A DNA stretch of 64,000 nucleotides from Ursus arctos. Lineage: Eukaryota; Chordata; Mammalia; Carnivora; Ursidae. Every line of letters starts with the position of its first letter. Position 1 is the first letter of the stretch. Shown piece after piece: positions 11,475 through 22,090 of this stretch. The translations under genes were made by a program, and so were the position numbers. Location: the NCBI RefSeq assembly GCF_023065955.2, contig NW_026622808.1, forward strand, positions 31,198,475-31,262,474. The letters run 5' to 3'. A model generated the notes under the pieces. The model had not been told where the DNA came from and ran no database searches. It saw only the letters and a program-made list of their open reading frames with translations.

Positions 11475-11484
11475 CTGCAGGTAC

Positions 11485-12270
11485 CTGGCAAGAAGGGAGA
11501 AAAGTCAACGAGTCCTGGGGCTGCTGGGGGGGTAGCTGTGATGCGTGGCTGGAGACATGTTTCAGGATGCCTACATGCAGGGTCTGGAGACATCAGTACA
11601 CACACACACACACACCCTCTGGTCAGCTCTTGGTAACTGTGGGCGGTTGCTCAGTCAGTCTAACCAAAGAGGCCCAAAAAACTCCCCCCCCCCCCCGCAC
11701 TGATGATAAACTCTCAACCCTCTTCCATACAGGCACTTCTAGAAGACCATTCCCTGGAGAGGGCACCCTTCCCACTGGTGGCCCAGGAAAGCACACCTGG
11801 GTAACAGAAATCACCTCCAGCTGCTCTCTGACAAAGGGGCATTCTGGACATCCTCCCCACCTTTCTCTGGACATAGGCCGCCTTGACAGAAATCCTCGGG
11901 GAAAAACTTTACACAGGGCTGACCCCTCAGAAAACACAGTCTTGCACACACAGTGTTTCACTGGTAAAGAATGTTCAGTGGAGTCAGCCTTTAACACGAA
12001 ACACCAAAAGGCCCAGGCCTCTGACAGAAAACAAATGTCACTGTGGCAGCAGCATCAGGGGGAAGCTACCGCTCCCGGTGAGGCAGCTGTTCCCGGGACG
12101 CAATCCTGCTCGGGCCTGCCCAGCAGCCGGCTCCTTTGTGGCACAGAGGAACCACCTCTCTCCACAGGATTGGGCCTGGACAGGCTGTCAGTCAAGGTGC
12201 CCCTCCCTGACCCACACCAGGCCGGGTGGTTGGGCCTCTGTCCGTGGACTTTGACTTCTGAGCAAAAAGC
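11485..12270. other. SCAP intron 1 next to exon 2
   Basis: Holds the CA repeat and a C-run at about 11683-11697. A 293-codon plus-strand frame (11567-12448) crosses both; its protein is low-complexity and unrecognised, so it is not called a gene. Confidence 0.4.
11598..11615. repeat. (CA)n microsatellite
   Basis: About nine CA dinucleotides, short and probably not highly variable. Confidence 0.85.
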
Positions 12271-12289
12271 AGCAGGAACTGGATGTGGT

Positions 12290-12480
12290 GGTGTTATTCA
12301 CCCCCAAGAGGTTCCTATTCCCGAGATCATGGCTCCTCTGACTCCAGCCCTTTCTGAAGACGAGGCTCAGCAGCTTTTCTTTCCAGTCTGTGAGCCATCC
12401 CATATCCTTCCAATAAATCCTCTTTCTGCCTGTGTGAGCCAAAATTAACTTCTGTTGCTTCCAAGTAGAAAACCTTGACC
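12290..12480 (+). mobile_element. LTR-like 3' end (endogenous retrovirus relic)
   Basis: CCTTCCAATAAATCCTCTTT, followed by a CTTCTGTTGCTTCCAAGTAG stretch and CTTGACCAATAAAA, resembles the polyadenylation end of ERV LTRs. 5' end and family not determined. Confidence 0.4.
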
Positions 12481-12489
12481 AATAAAATC

Positions 12490-14150
12490 AGAATAGAAAA
12501 CTACAGCAGAAGGCCCAGGGATCTAGAATCCCCTTCATTACGAGCTCTCCGCTGTTACCCACGTATAAACCCACTTCTCCTGCTCCACGTTGTTGTTTTC
12601 TTTGGTCTGCATTATAGGGAATGTGCCCGGACTTGTATCTTGGCTTGATCAGGCTCACTGATGGAAACCCAGGCCAAAGAGGTGACTCTTCCGCAGCGTT
12701 GAGACCAGAAAGGAGAAGCCAAAGGAGTCACACCACGCCAGTTCACAAGATGAATGGCTAACACTCCTTCTACCTTCCAGGAAACACAAGCTTTAAGTAC
12801 ATATGCAATTTTCCAGTCCAGCAACCTTCTAAGGAAATAGAACCTTCTGTGGGTCAACTCAACAGGCTCTAGATAGGAGAGAGGAGCCTACAGGTGGCAG
12901 CTGCTGGCCCAAGCAGCACAGGTGTTTCCAGCAGCTCCACATTCACGAGGCTCACCTGGAGCACCGCAAGTCAGAGAGGTCTCTAGCAGAGCACCCATGG
13001 GGGCGACCCGCACTAGTGCTCACCACCCAGCGGGCACAAGGACTCCGGGAAGCAGCGTTTCTGCTCGGGTGCCTTGGCCCTCCATCCTGCCCCCAGGCTG
13101 GGGGTGGGGAAACAGTGATGAGCTGTACGCCTGCAGGGAGAGAGACACTACCGCAAGGATCTCCCAAAACTGAAGGCCATAAACCAACTGTACCTCTTCC
13201 AACCTCAGTCCTCTGACAAGTCTCACATCTCTTCCCTTAAGTGTCGCAAAACCAAGCCCTCCAGAAAATTCTGACTTTGTAATCCCAATCTCCTTCGCCG
13301 CCGCCTCTGTACACACATTGGCAACACACGAGGGGGAGGGGCCCCCACCTCTGCAGTCCTGCTTTAACAAGTGGAACTATAGAGAGGAGAAAAAAACTAA
13401 TTCACTTCCAGTTTGCAGCAAACACAACTCTTTCTGACATGATCTTAGTTCATTTCAGCTCCCACTGATTTTAATATTATCAGTTATACTAACTGTTAAT
13501 TTTCACAGCACCTGAAAAACAAAGCAACAACAAAAAAAATCTAAATTCTAGTTCATTACACAGCCAACCTACCTGAACCTACTAAGAGGAGACATTATTT
13601 ATCTCTACTCCACTGTATACATTTTAATGCAAAGCTACTCCAAAGCAAAATTTACACAACCTGATCCAAAAACCTGTTTTTCCTACATTGCCCCATACTT
13701 GTATAGGTTTCTTCAGATCAAAATCTACAGCTCGGCTTCCTGAATTTAAAGAAACACCATGTGGCAAGGATAGAGGGCCGGGAGGCCTAAGTGTCTGTTA
13801 CATGAAAACGCAAACAATCCTGCTGCCCGCCTTTGTGGGAGACCCCACTATAAGCAAAAACAAAGGAGTTTGTGATTAGACACCCAAATTACAGAGCTGT
13901 TCACATAAAGAGAAAAACTCCTAGAACCATTCAGAACAGCCCTGAGGACAAGCCCGGATCAAGTCAGACACTCGGGCTCAGAAAATAAAGGGCAAGGGCG
14001 CAAGGAATGGAATGCACCCTTGAGGACAGACTGGGAAGGCAGGCTCGTCCACTCTGTCATCAGCTTGCTTGAGATGCCCACAGTTCTGAACGGGCCCCAA
14101 ATGAGAAAACACATGGGAAAATGTCAGGAAAATCCACATATACGTAACAT
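12490..14150. other. SCAP intron 1, unassigned
   Basis: No gene or repeat recognised in this 1.6 kb. Several 60-116-codon frames on both strands lack motifs. Confidence 0.4.
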
Positions 14151-14164
14151 ATTCTCATGAGATT

Positions 14165-14361
14165 TTTTTTTTTAAGATTTTATTTATTTATTCGATAGAG
14201 ATAGAGACAGCCAGCGAGAGAGGGAACACAAGCAGGGGGAGTGGGAGAGGAAGAAGCAGGCTCATAGCAGAGGAGCCTGATGTGGGGCTCGATCCCAGGA
14301 CTCCAGGATCACGCCCTGAGCCAAAGGCAGACGCTTAACCGCTGTGCCACCCAGGCACCCC
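14165..14361 (-). repeat. Young CanSINE, antisense
   Basis: Poly-T, reverse-complement body, ends GCCACCCAGGCACCCC. TSD TCTCATGAGATTTTT / TCTCATAAGATTTTT, one mismatch. Confidence 0.93.
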
Positions 14362-15069
14362 TCTCATAAGATTTTTAAGAAATGATTATCTTTTTGTGCC
14401 TATATTCACCAAACACTCAACATTTAAAATTCTCTTCAACCAGCTCACACTTATTAAGAATCAACCAAGAAAAATAAATATGCCCAAGACCCAAAGGATG
14501 TGCGGGTAACAGGAAAAAAAGATGTAAAAAAAAAAAAAAACTATACAGACTACAGGCTCTATCCCACCACAGCTTTTCAGAATCGTTTGTTGAAAATACT
14601 CACCATCTCTCCCAAGCTTCAGCCACACTGGACCTATCATGCTTGTTTTTACCACAAAGGTTTACTAACTATCCCATTTCTCTGGAATAAATGCCTACAA
14701 ATGAAACTGCTAGATAATATGGCATGCAGTTTCCTAAGAAACTGCCAAAATATTTTCCAGAGTGCTTGTACCATTTTATATTTCCACCAGCAGCATATGA
14801 GATTCTGTTTCTTCTCATCTGCCATCATTTGGTATTTCCACTATTTTTTATTTTGGCCACAGGTGTGTACTGATAACTACCTGGGTCTTAAACTGCATTT
14901 CCCTAATGACGACACTGAACACCTGTCTCTCTGCCATGTGTGTATGCCTTAGGATGTTATATACATAAGATCATGTCATTTGCAAAGAGAGTTAGTTTAA
15001 TTTCTTCTTTTCTAATCTGGATGCCTTTTATTTGGTTAAGGTTGCTAAAGTCATTAAATAATACATAGC

Positions 15070-15262
15070 AAAAACAAATGCATTAACATTTTTTAAAAAT
15101 GGCTATAGAATCTCTCAGTTTTGTAAAATGAAAAAGTTCTAGAGATCTATTTCACAACAATGTGAAATACTAACACTACTAACTGTATACTTAAAATGGT
15201 CAAGATGGTCAATTTTATGTTATGTGTTTTTATTACAACGATAGATTTTTAAAAAAAAAGAA
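15070..15262 (+). mobile_element. L1 3'-end fragment (sense) inserted in antisense L1
   Basis: AATGTGAAATACTAACACTA and CTGTATACTTAAAATGGTC then A-rich tail. Opposite orientation to the host L1, which resumes at 15263. Confidence 0.65.
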
Positions 15263-15452
15263 AAAGAAACTGTCTTGGCTAGAACTTCTAGTACAATGCT
15301 GAACTGCAGTGGTGAGAATGAACCCTCATCTTATTCCTGAGCTTAGGAAGAGAACATTCACTCTTTTACCATTAAATATGGTATTACGTTGAAGTTTTTC
15401 ATAGATGCCTTTATCAGGCTGAGAAAGACCCCTTCTCTTCCTAGTTTGAGAG

Positions 15453-15639
15453 GGTTTTTTTTTTTTTTTTAGAGTTATTTTAAGGGGGGGGGCGCGGAGC
15501 AGAGGGAGAGAGAGAATCTTATGCAGGTTCCACACCCTGTTGTGCCCAGCGAGGGGCTTAATCTTATAACCCTGAGATCATGACCTGAGCTGAAATCAAG
15601 AGTCAGATGCTTTACTGACTGAGCCCCTCAAGAGCCCCA
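15453..15639 (-). repeat. Old CanSINE, antisense
   Basis: Poly-T, then CCCTGAGATCATGACCTGAG and a diverged head at the right end. Interrupts the L1. Confidence 0.85.
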
Positions 15640-15989
15640 AGAGTTGTTTTGTGTTTTGGTTTTTTTTATCATCAAAGGGTATTATGGCTTTTTTGTGTGT
15701 CTTTTGAGATAGTCTTGTGTTTTTTTATTTATCTTACTAATGATGTATATATTACAAAGGCAGAGTTTTCTCATGTTGAACCAACTTTGTATCACTGGGT
15801 ATAACCCTTCTGAATGTTGGCAGTCTTGGTTTGCTAAGGGCTACTATGTCTATATTCATAAGGGATACTGGTCTGCAGTCTTCCTTCTTTATGATGTCTT
15901 TGTCTAGCTTTGATATTAGGATAATGCCGGCTTCACAAGATGACTTGGAAGTGCTTCCTCCTAATTTTTTGGAAGAGTTCATCATAAAC

Positions 15990-16265
15990 CTTTATTTTTT
16001 AAATTTTTTATGATGTTAGTCACCATACAGTACATCATTAGTTTTTGATGTAGTGTTCCATAATTCATTGTTTGCAGGTAACCAGTGCTCCATGCAATAC
16101 GTGCCTTCCTTCATACCCATCACCAGCCTATCCCAATCCCCCACCCCACCCCTGAAGCCCTCAGTTTGTTTCCCAGAGTCCATAGTCTCTTGTGGTTCAT
16201 TCCGCCTTCTGTTTACACCCCCTTCATTCTTCCCTTCTTTCTCCTACCGATCTCCCTGCACTTGA
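15990..16265 (-). mobile_element. Carnivore L1 3' UTR fragment nested in older L1
   Basis: GTCACCATACAGTACATCAT and CCAGTGCTCCATGCAATACG are antisense of the carnivore L1 3' UTR. The host ORF2 sequence stops at TTGGAAGAGTTCATCATAAA and resumes at GATAGAATTCACTAGTGAAG (16265), so this is a 5'-truncated insertion. Confidence 0.75.
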
Positions 16266-16316
16266 TAGAATTCACTAGTGAAGCCATCAGATATTGGGCT
16301 TTTATTAATGGAAAGG

Positions 16317-16457
16317 TTTTTTGTTTGTTTGTTTTTAGTATAGGCTCCACGCCCAGTGTGGAGCCCAACATGTGTCTTGAACTCACAACCCTGAGATCAT
16401 GACCTCAGCTGAGATCAAGAGTCGGACACTTAACTGACTGAGTCACCCAGGCACCTG
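16317..16457 (-). repeat. Old CanSINE fragment, antisense
   Basis: TAGGCTCCACGCCCAGTGTG through TGAGTCACCCAGGCACCT. Confidence 0.85.
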
Positions 16458-16551
16458 TTTGGGTTTTTTTTGAGTGGGAAACTTTAAAATTAACTCACTC
16501 TCTTTCCCTGTTTCCTTGTTTCCTGCTATTCAGATTTTCTGTTTCTTCTCA

Positions 16552-16737
16552 GGGCACCTGGGTGGCTCAGTCAGTTAAGTGGCCGACTCTTAATTTGGGC
16601 TCAGGTCATGATCTCAGGGTTGTGAGACTGAGCCCTGCATCAGGGTCTGCACTGGGCGTGAAGCCTGCTTGGATTCTCTCTCCCCTTCTGTCCTTCCCCC
16701 CCAACTCCTTTCTCTCTCACGCTCTTAAAAAAAAAAA
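16552..16737 (+). repeat. Old CanSINE
   Basis: GGGCACCTGGGTGGCTCAG head, CT body, A tail; no clear TSD. Confidence 0.9.
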
Positions 16738-16744
16738 TTCTATT

Positions 16745-16800
16745 TTTTAAAAGATTTTATCTATTTATTTTAGAGAGAGAGCATGAGGGGGGAGGCACCC
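16745..16800 (-). repeat. CanSINE 3' fragment, antisense
   Basis: AAAAGATTTTATCTATTTAT then AGAGAGAGAG-type body; the head is missing. Confidence 0.5.
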
Positions 16801-17345
16801 CTCTATTTCTTCTTTAGTTTTCTTTGTATGTTTCAGGATCTGTCCATCTCATCTAGGCTATTTTATCAGCATCGTATTTACTGTTCACAGTATTTCCCTA
16901 CAATTATTTTTACTTCTGGAAGGTTGGTGGTAATGTCCCCACTTAGTAATTTGAATCTTATTTTCTTGGTCATTCTGGCTAAAGGTTTGCCAATTTCGTT
17001 GACCTTTTAAAAGAATCAGTTTTTGGTTTTACTTACTCTGGTTTGCCTATTCTCTATTCATTTGCTTCTACTCTAGTCTTTATTTTCTTCCTTCTGTTTG
17101 CCTTGGGTTTATTGTGCTCTTCCTGTTCTAGTTTCTTAAAGTAGTTAGTAGTTGAGCTTACGAACTCGGTGTCTTCCTTCTCTCTTAATACAGGCATTTA
17201 CAGCTATAAGTTTCCATCCAAACACTCCTTCAGCTGCATCCCGTAAGTTTCCATACGTTGTGATTTTTGTTTTCATTCATCTCAAAGGATTTTCTCATTT
17301 CTCTTGTGCTTTCTTCTTTGATCCATTGGGTATTTAGGAACTGTT
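16801..17345 (-). mobile_element. Decayed L1 ORF2 (endonuclease/RT side), antisense
   Basis: TCTGGCTAAAGGTTTGCCAA, GCATCCCGTAAGTTTCCATA and TTCTTTGATCCATTGGGTAT are antisense of the L1 ORF2 region downstream of the endonuclease. Probably the continuation of the 14.6-16 kb element. Confidence 0.65.
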
Positions 17346-18365
17346 GTTGAGGTTTCCTTATAGTCTTCCAATATAAGTCTTTGATATGCTTCGATATGAG
17401 TCTTTGTAGCTTGTGTCTTTATTCTTCCCACAAACACTTTGACAGAATCAAAGTTTCTAATTTCGATGAAGTCTAATTTACCCATTTTCTCTCTTTTATG
17501 GATGGTGCCTTACTTGTCATGTATAAGAATTCTTCACCAAGCTGTACTTCTGAAAATTTTCTCTGATGTTTTTCTCCTTTTTTTTTTACAGTTTTACAAC
17601 TAAATCTACGATCCATTTGAATTACTTTTTGTTTAAGATGTGAAGCTTAGGCCTAGGTTGTTCTTTTCCCTCCCTCCATGGATATCGAATTGTTCCAGCA
17701 CCAACTGATGAAAACACCACGCTTCCTCCACTGAATTGCTTTGGCCCATCTTAGTCTGTCCGAGCTTCTATAACAAAATACCACGCACCGGGGCTTAAAC
17801 AACATACGTTTATTTCTCACGGTTCTGGAGGCTGGGAAATCCAAGATCAAGGCTGTAGCAGGTTACATTCCTGGGGACGGCCCACTTCCTGGTTCACAGA
17901 TGGCCATCTTCTGTGTCCTCACAAGGCAGAAAGGAGAGTAAGAGCTCTCTGGGGTCCCTTTTATGAGGGCACTAATCCCATCTGTGAGGGCTCCACCCTC
18001 ACGACCTAATCACCTCCCAAAGTCCCCCACTTCCCAGTAGCATCACACTGGGGTTAGGATTTTAACATGTGAATTTGGGGGAGTCACAAACATTCAGTCA
18101 AAAAGCAGTTGGCTGGACTTATGTGGGTCTATTTCTGGGTTTCCTGTTCAGTTCCAGTGATGAATATGTCTACGGTTCCACCAGTACTACACAGTCGTGA
18201 TTACTGTAGCTATAAAATAAGTCTTGAAATGGGTACTGTGATTCCTCCCATTCAAAACTATTTTCCCTAGCGTCTTTTTCATGGATTCCTTGGGATGTTC
18301 TAAATAGATTATGTCATCTGCAAATGGGACACAGTTATTTCTTCCTTTCCATAACTTTTTAGTTT
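17346..18365 (-). mobile_element. Second decayed L1 ORF2 fragment, antisense, split by MLT1 LTR
   Basis: The order jumps relative to the preceding L1 piece (TTTCGATGAAGTCTAATTTA; GAATTGTTCCAGCACCAACT), so this is a separate insertion or a rearranged copy. It stops at 17755 and resumes at about 18110 (GACTTATGTGGGTCTATTTC) on the other side of the LTR. Confidence 0.65.
17757..18108 (-). mobile_element. MLT1A-type MaLR solo LTR, antisense
   Basis: Reverse complement of the MLT1A0 consensus throughout: TCTATAACAAAATACCACGC, CACGGTTCTGGAGGCTGGGA, GAGGGCTCCACCCTCACGAC, GGGGTTAGGATTTTAACATG. This is an old ERVL-MaLR long terminal repeat of about 350 bp with no internal retroviral genes. It interrupts the L1 of 17346-18365. 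Confidence 0.85.
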
Positions 18366-18681
18366 CCTGTACCACTCCATTGCCTCTCCTTTTGGGATTT
18401 CCATTAACATGAAAGCTAAGCCCTCTGTTATTGTCCCATAACCCCCTGCAGCTCCGTGTGCTTTTCCTCAGTTTAATTTCTGCTGGGTTGGACTGGATCA
18501 TTCTCATTGCTCTGTCTTCAAGTTAACTGACTCTTCTGTTACCTCCACTCTGTTACTGAGACCATTTGATGAATTTTTAATTTAGTTTGTTATAAATTTT
18601 CCAAGTTTAAATTTAAATATCTCATTTTCCATTTGTTTCAAGAGTGTTCACCCTCACTTCTTAAAGGGAGGTTTTTTGTTG
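18366..18681. other. Unassigned, possibly L1-derived
   Basis: T-rich sequence that continues after the SINE into 18876-19500; it may be the 5' part of an old antisense L1. Not identified. Confidence 0.35.
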
Positions 18682-18875
18682 TGTTTTTTTTTTTTTTTAA
18701 GATTTTATTTATTTGACAGAGAGCAACACAAGTAGGGGGAGCAGCAGGCAGAGGGAGAGGGAGAAGCAAGCTCCCATCTGAGCAGGGAGCCTGATGCGTG
18801 GCTTGATTCTAGGACCCAAGATCATGACCTGAGCCAAAGCCAGACGCTTAACCAACTGAGCCACCCAGGTGCCCC
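18682..18875 (-). repeat. CanSINE, antisense
   Basis: Poly-T, body with GCAGCAGGCAGAGGGAGAGG, ends GCCACCCAGGTGCCCC. TSD CTTAAAGGGAGG on both sides (from about 18660 and from about 18875). Confidence 0.93.
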
Positions 18876-20735
18876 TTAAAGGGAGGCTTTAATTATATTT
18901 TAATTCTACTTTTTGCCTTTAAGTCTTTGATAATCCCAACATCTATATCATGTCATGGCTGCCATCTGTGGTTGACCATCCTTCCCCCTTAGGAGACAGT
19001 AAGACTTTCCTGATTCTTCATATGTGGGGCAATTTCGAATTTCTAGATATTACGCTATGTTAACCTGGATCCTGCTTAGGTGCAATGGAAAATGTTGGAT
19101 TTTTGTTCGCTTTAACAATAATTAACTTGATTAGGTCTGAGCCACAAGTTCCTATCCATCTTTTGTGGGCTGTGTTCCCATGTCAGTTTAGTTTTCACAG
19201 CTCTTGCGGCAGTATTTTGATCTGTCCCAGGGACACCATGCAGTGGCCAGCACAGGACTTGGGCAGGAGTCTACTCCACGGTTGAGTCTTCAAGGCTCTC
19301 GGTATGCCGTTTAGGATCAATGCATGCATGCTATTTCAAAGGAGAGCCCAGGAGTTCATTCACAATACTATGGGTTCCCTTTGTTAAATTCCTTCCTCTC
19401 TGCAATCTTCCTGACACTTTCCATCTCCCAGGGGCCCCTTTCCCAGTCTTCTGGCTAGAAAGGAAAAACTTGAGTTTCTCTGTTGAGTACCTACCACAAC
19501 TGTGATTGCCTCTAGGGTAAAGTGGTGATGGGAGACAGAAAACAAAATCAGTGAATCTCTCTCTGTGCTCTTGGGACCATAATACGTCTAAATAAAAAGG
19601 ATTCCTCCCCCATCTGGCTGCCAGTGTCACTGCTGCCTTGGAGGCTACAGAATTTCATGGAGGCCAGGGCAGGAGAAAATGGCGGCGGGGGGGGGGGGGG
19701 GCGGCAAACAAAAAACAAGAGATTCTCTTCCTCCATTTCCTGACCCATAGGAATCCCCTTTCCTGCTCCTGAGACTAGAAAGAGGGGTCCTGGACCTTCT
19801 TCTGTCCGCACCCAGTCCCCAGTTCCAGGTTTTGTGCTACCTTTGAGTCCAGGCTGGAAGGTACTCTATGGAAACAAACAATAAAAACAGCTTACTTTCC
19901 CAATCCATCTGCTATCGTTTATCTTTCAGGGTACACAGCCAATCCATGCAGTCTATCCAGGGATTTTAGTCACATGCAGTAAGACAAAAAGGATAGAATG
20001 TGCTTACTACATCTTGACCAGAATCAGAACCCTTTCATTTCTTACAAATATCTTCATAAATTCCTGGATTCTTTGCCACTAAAGAAATTTAATTGCTATA
20101 CTAGGCCTGTTGGCATCTTTCTATCAATCGTATCATCATTCCATTGTGAGAAGTATGTAGTGCCTTACTGTGTTGAACAAGTTCTCCACACAGAGCACGT
20201 ATTGTTTTTATAAGTCTGAAATAATGAAATAAAGGTTATAGGCAAAAAACGCACATCAGAAGAATGGAGGGAAATGTAAGTACTGGTTGTTGTTCTTCAT
20301 GTGGTATGAGGTATGTGGAGAAATATTTTTAGTCAACTTTCTGTACTTTTACATTTATTAAGTACTGCCTTTTTTATTCTAAATAAACTTTTTAAATTCA
20401 GCATAAAATATCACAAAAAAGTATACAAATTATAAGCATACAGCTCCATGAAAGCAAACACATCCATTTAACCTAAACAACACTCGCATCAAGAAATAGA
20501 GTATTACCCTTTACCCCAAAGTTCTCCATTACCAGCCACCATAGTGACTGCTTTTCAATTATAAAAATAGTACACTCATATTTATATTCAAATAGTACTA
20601 GAATGTATTTCTGATTTTAGTTACTGTGATGCTTATCTCTTTATATGTTGTCAACATTTATATTTACTTTTTAAACTATTACAAAAATCTCCTGTACATT
20701 TTGTATAGGTTAATTCTAAAATGTGATAACCATTT
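18876..20735. other. SCAP intron 1, mostly unassigned
   Basis: Contains a run of about 17 G at 19686-19702 within a GGC/G stretch. The first 600 bp may be old L1; the rest is AT-rich and unrecognised. No gene. Confidence 0.4.
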
Positions 20736-21000
20736 AAAAAGCATTTGGAGGGGCACCTGGATGGCTCAGTTGGTTAAAGCCTGTGACTTTTTTTTTTTAA
20801 TTCAATTTAGTTAACATATAGTATGATGAGGGAGCAGAAGGCTAGCTGAGGACAGGCAGAAGCTGACACCCCACAAACACCCCCCACCATAGGATATATG
20901 TGACATTCCTTAGGCACTTCTGGCTGCCCTAAATGAAAACCACGTAGTTAATTTATAGAGACTACAATTCTGCAAGACATGAGTCTCCCTTAGCAATTAT

Positions 21001-22090
21001 ACCTAGACACCTCTCATCTCCTGATGAGAACTGATGGGCATCTCCCCATGTCAACACTGAACTCCTTATTCTTTTCCCACAACCTGCTCTACCCACAATT
21101 CACTCCTTAGCTGATGGCAACTCCATCCTTCCACACACTCAGGCCAAACCCTTGGTGTCCTCCATGACTCCTTTCCTCTCATTTCAGCATCCAACTCAGC
21201 AGGAACTCCTCCAGGCTTGACTTTCCAAGTACATCCAGAATCTGACCACTTACCACCATCATGGCTCCTCCCAATTTAGCATCCATTATCTTAAATTACA
21301 GCAATGGCCTCCCAACTTGTCTCCCAGCTTCTACCCTTGCCTTCCTACAATCTATTCTCAACAGAGCAACCAGAATGATCTTTACCTACCTTCTAATAAG
21401 GTACAAAAGAATTCAGCTCATTTATTCCCTATGCTTAAATGGTTTTGTTCTTCCTTAAAATAAAAACCAAAGTCCTTTTAAAGGCCTAGGAGGATGTGTT
21501 CTTCCCCATCCCCCCACGTCATCTACTATTCTTTCTTTGGGTAACTCCCCCTCAGCCACGATGGCCTCCTCGCTCTTCTGCAAACTCACTGGGCACATTC
21601 CAGCTTAGGAGGTTAGGGACCCTGGCTGCTCCCTCTGTGGAAACTCACTTCACAGCCACAAGGCTACCTTCCTCTCCTCATTCAAGCCTTTGTTCAGGTG
21701 TCACTTTTTTTTTTTTTTTTTTTTTAAGATTTTGTTTGTTTATTACAGAGAGCCCAAGCGGGGAGAGCAGCAGGCAGAGGAAGAGGGAGAAGCGGGCTTC
21801 CTGCTGTGCAGGGAGATCAATGCAGGGCTCCATCCCACGACCTTGAGATTATGACCTGAACCAAAATCAAGAGTCAAACGCTTAACCAACTGAGCCACCC
21901 AGCTGCCCCTCAGATGTCACCTTCTTACTAAGCCCCACTCCTTTCCAAAACTGTAGCTGTCTTGAGCCCCACATTCCTGATCCTTTTACTCTGCTTAATG
22001 TTTTTAGCATGTAACACCTTAACTATGCTGCTAAATGTTCAGCCTGACCAGATTATAAACTCCACGAATCCATGAAGAAAAAAAAAAAAA
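21001..22090 (+). mobile_element. Poly(A)-tailed retrocopy carrying L2 sequence, inside the LTR
   Basis: About 880 bp without the SINE. The body contains an old L2 segment (CCAAGTACATCCAGAATCTG; CAACAGAGCAACCAGAATGA), then TATAAA about 20 bases before a pure A13 tail at 22078-22090. Flanks GTCTCCCTTAGCAATTATAC (20983-21002) and GTCTCAGCAATTTACAAG (22091-22108) look like a TSD with a 4-base deletion in one copy. This fits L1-driven retroposition of a non-coding transcript. Confidence 0.6.
21705..21910 (-). repeat. CanSINE, antisense, innermost of the nest
   Basis: Poly-T of about 20, reverse body, ends GCCACCCAGCTGCCCCT. TSDs CAGGTGTCAC (21695-21704) and CAGATGTCAC (21911-21920). It splits the L2-derived sequence. 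Confidence 0.9.

Larger units (their letters stand above)
11387..11484 (-). other. SCAP: SCAP exon 2, 5' untranslated part with splice acceptor
   Basis: Upstream of the SCAP start codon, the minus strand shows a pyrimidine-rich tract (ACTTTTCTCCCTTCTTGCCAG) ending at 11485, a good 3' splice site, so exon 2 is placed at 11484. A second AG ten bases on (GCAG at 11478-11475) could act as a tandem acceptor, which would start the exon at 11474. The leader contains three upstream AUGs, annotated separately. This stretch is 98 nt of untranslated sequence if the first acceptor is used. Confidence 0.85.
14590..15990 (-). mobile_element. Decayed L1 ORF2, antisense, with nested insertions
   Basis: The plus strand is the reverse complement of L1 ORF2 to 3' UTR (TTTATATTTCCACCAGCAGC; AAGATCATGTCATTTGCAAA). 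The minus-strand frame at 15752-15985 keeps the reverse-transcriptase stretch ILISKLDKDIIKKEDCRP then VSLMNID, with decay. It is interrupted by a sense-oriented L1 3' end (about 15070-15262), a SINE (15453-15639) and, at 15990, by an L1 3' UTR. Confidence 0.75.

Noticed and set aside
11567..12448. 293-codon plus-strand ORF beside SCAP exon 2
   Set aside because: It crosses a CA repeat, a C-run and an LTR-like end, has no domain, and is antisense within an intron. Probably chance; a conserved reading frame in other carnivores would be needed.
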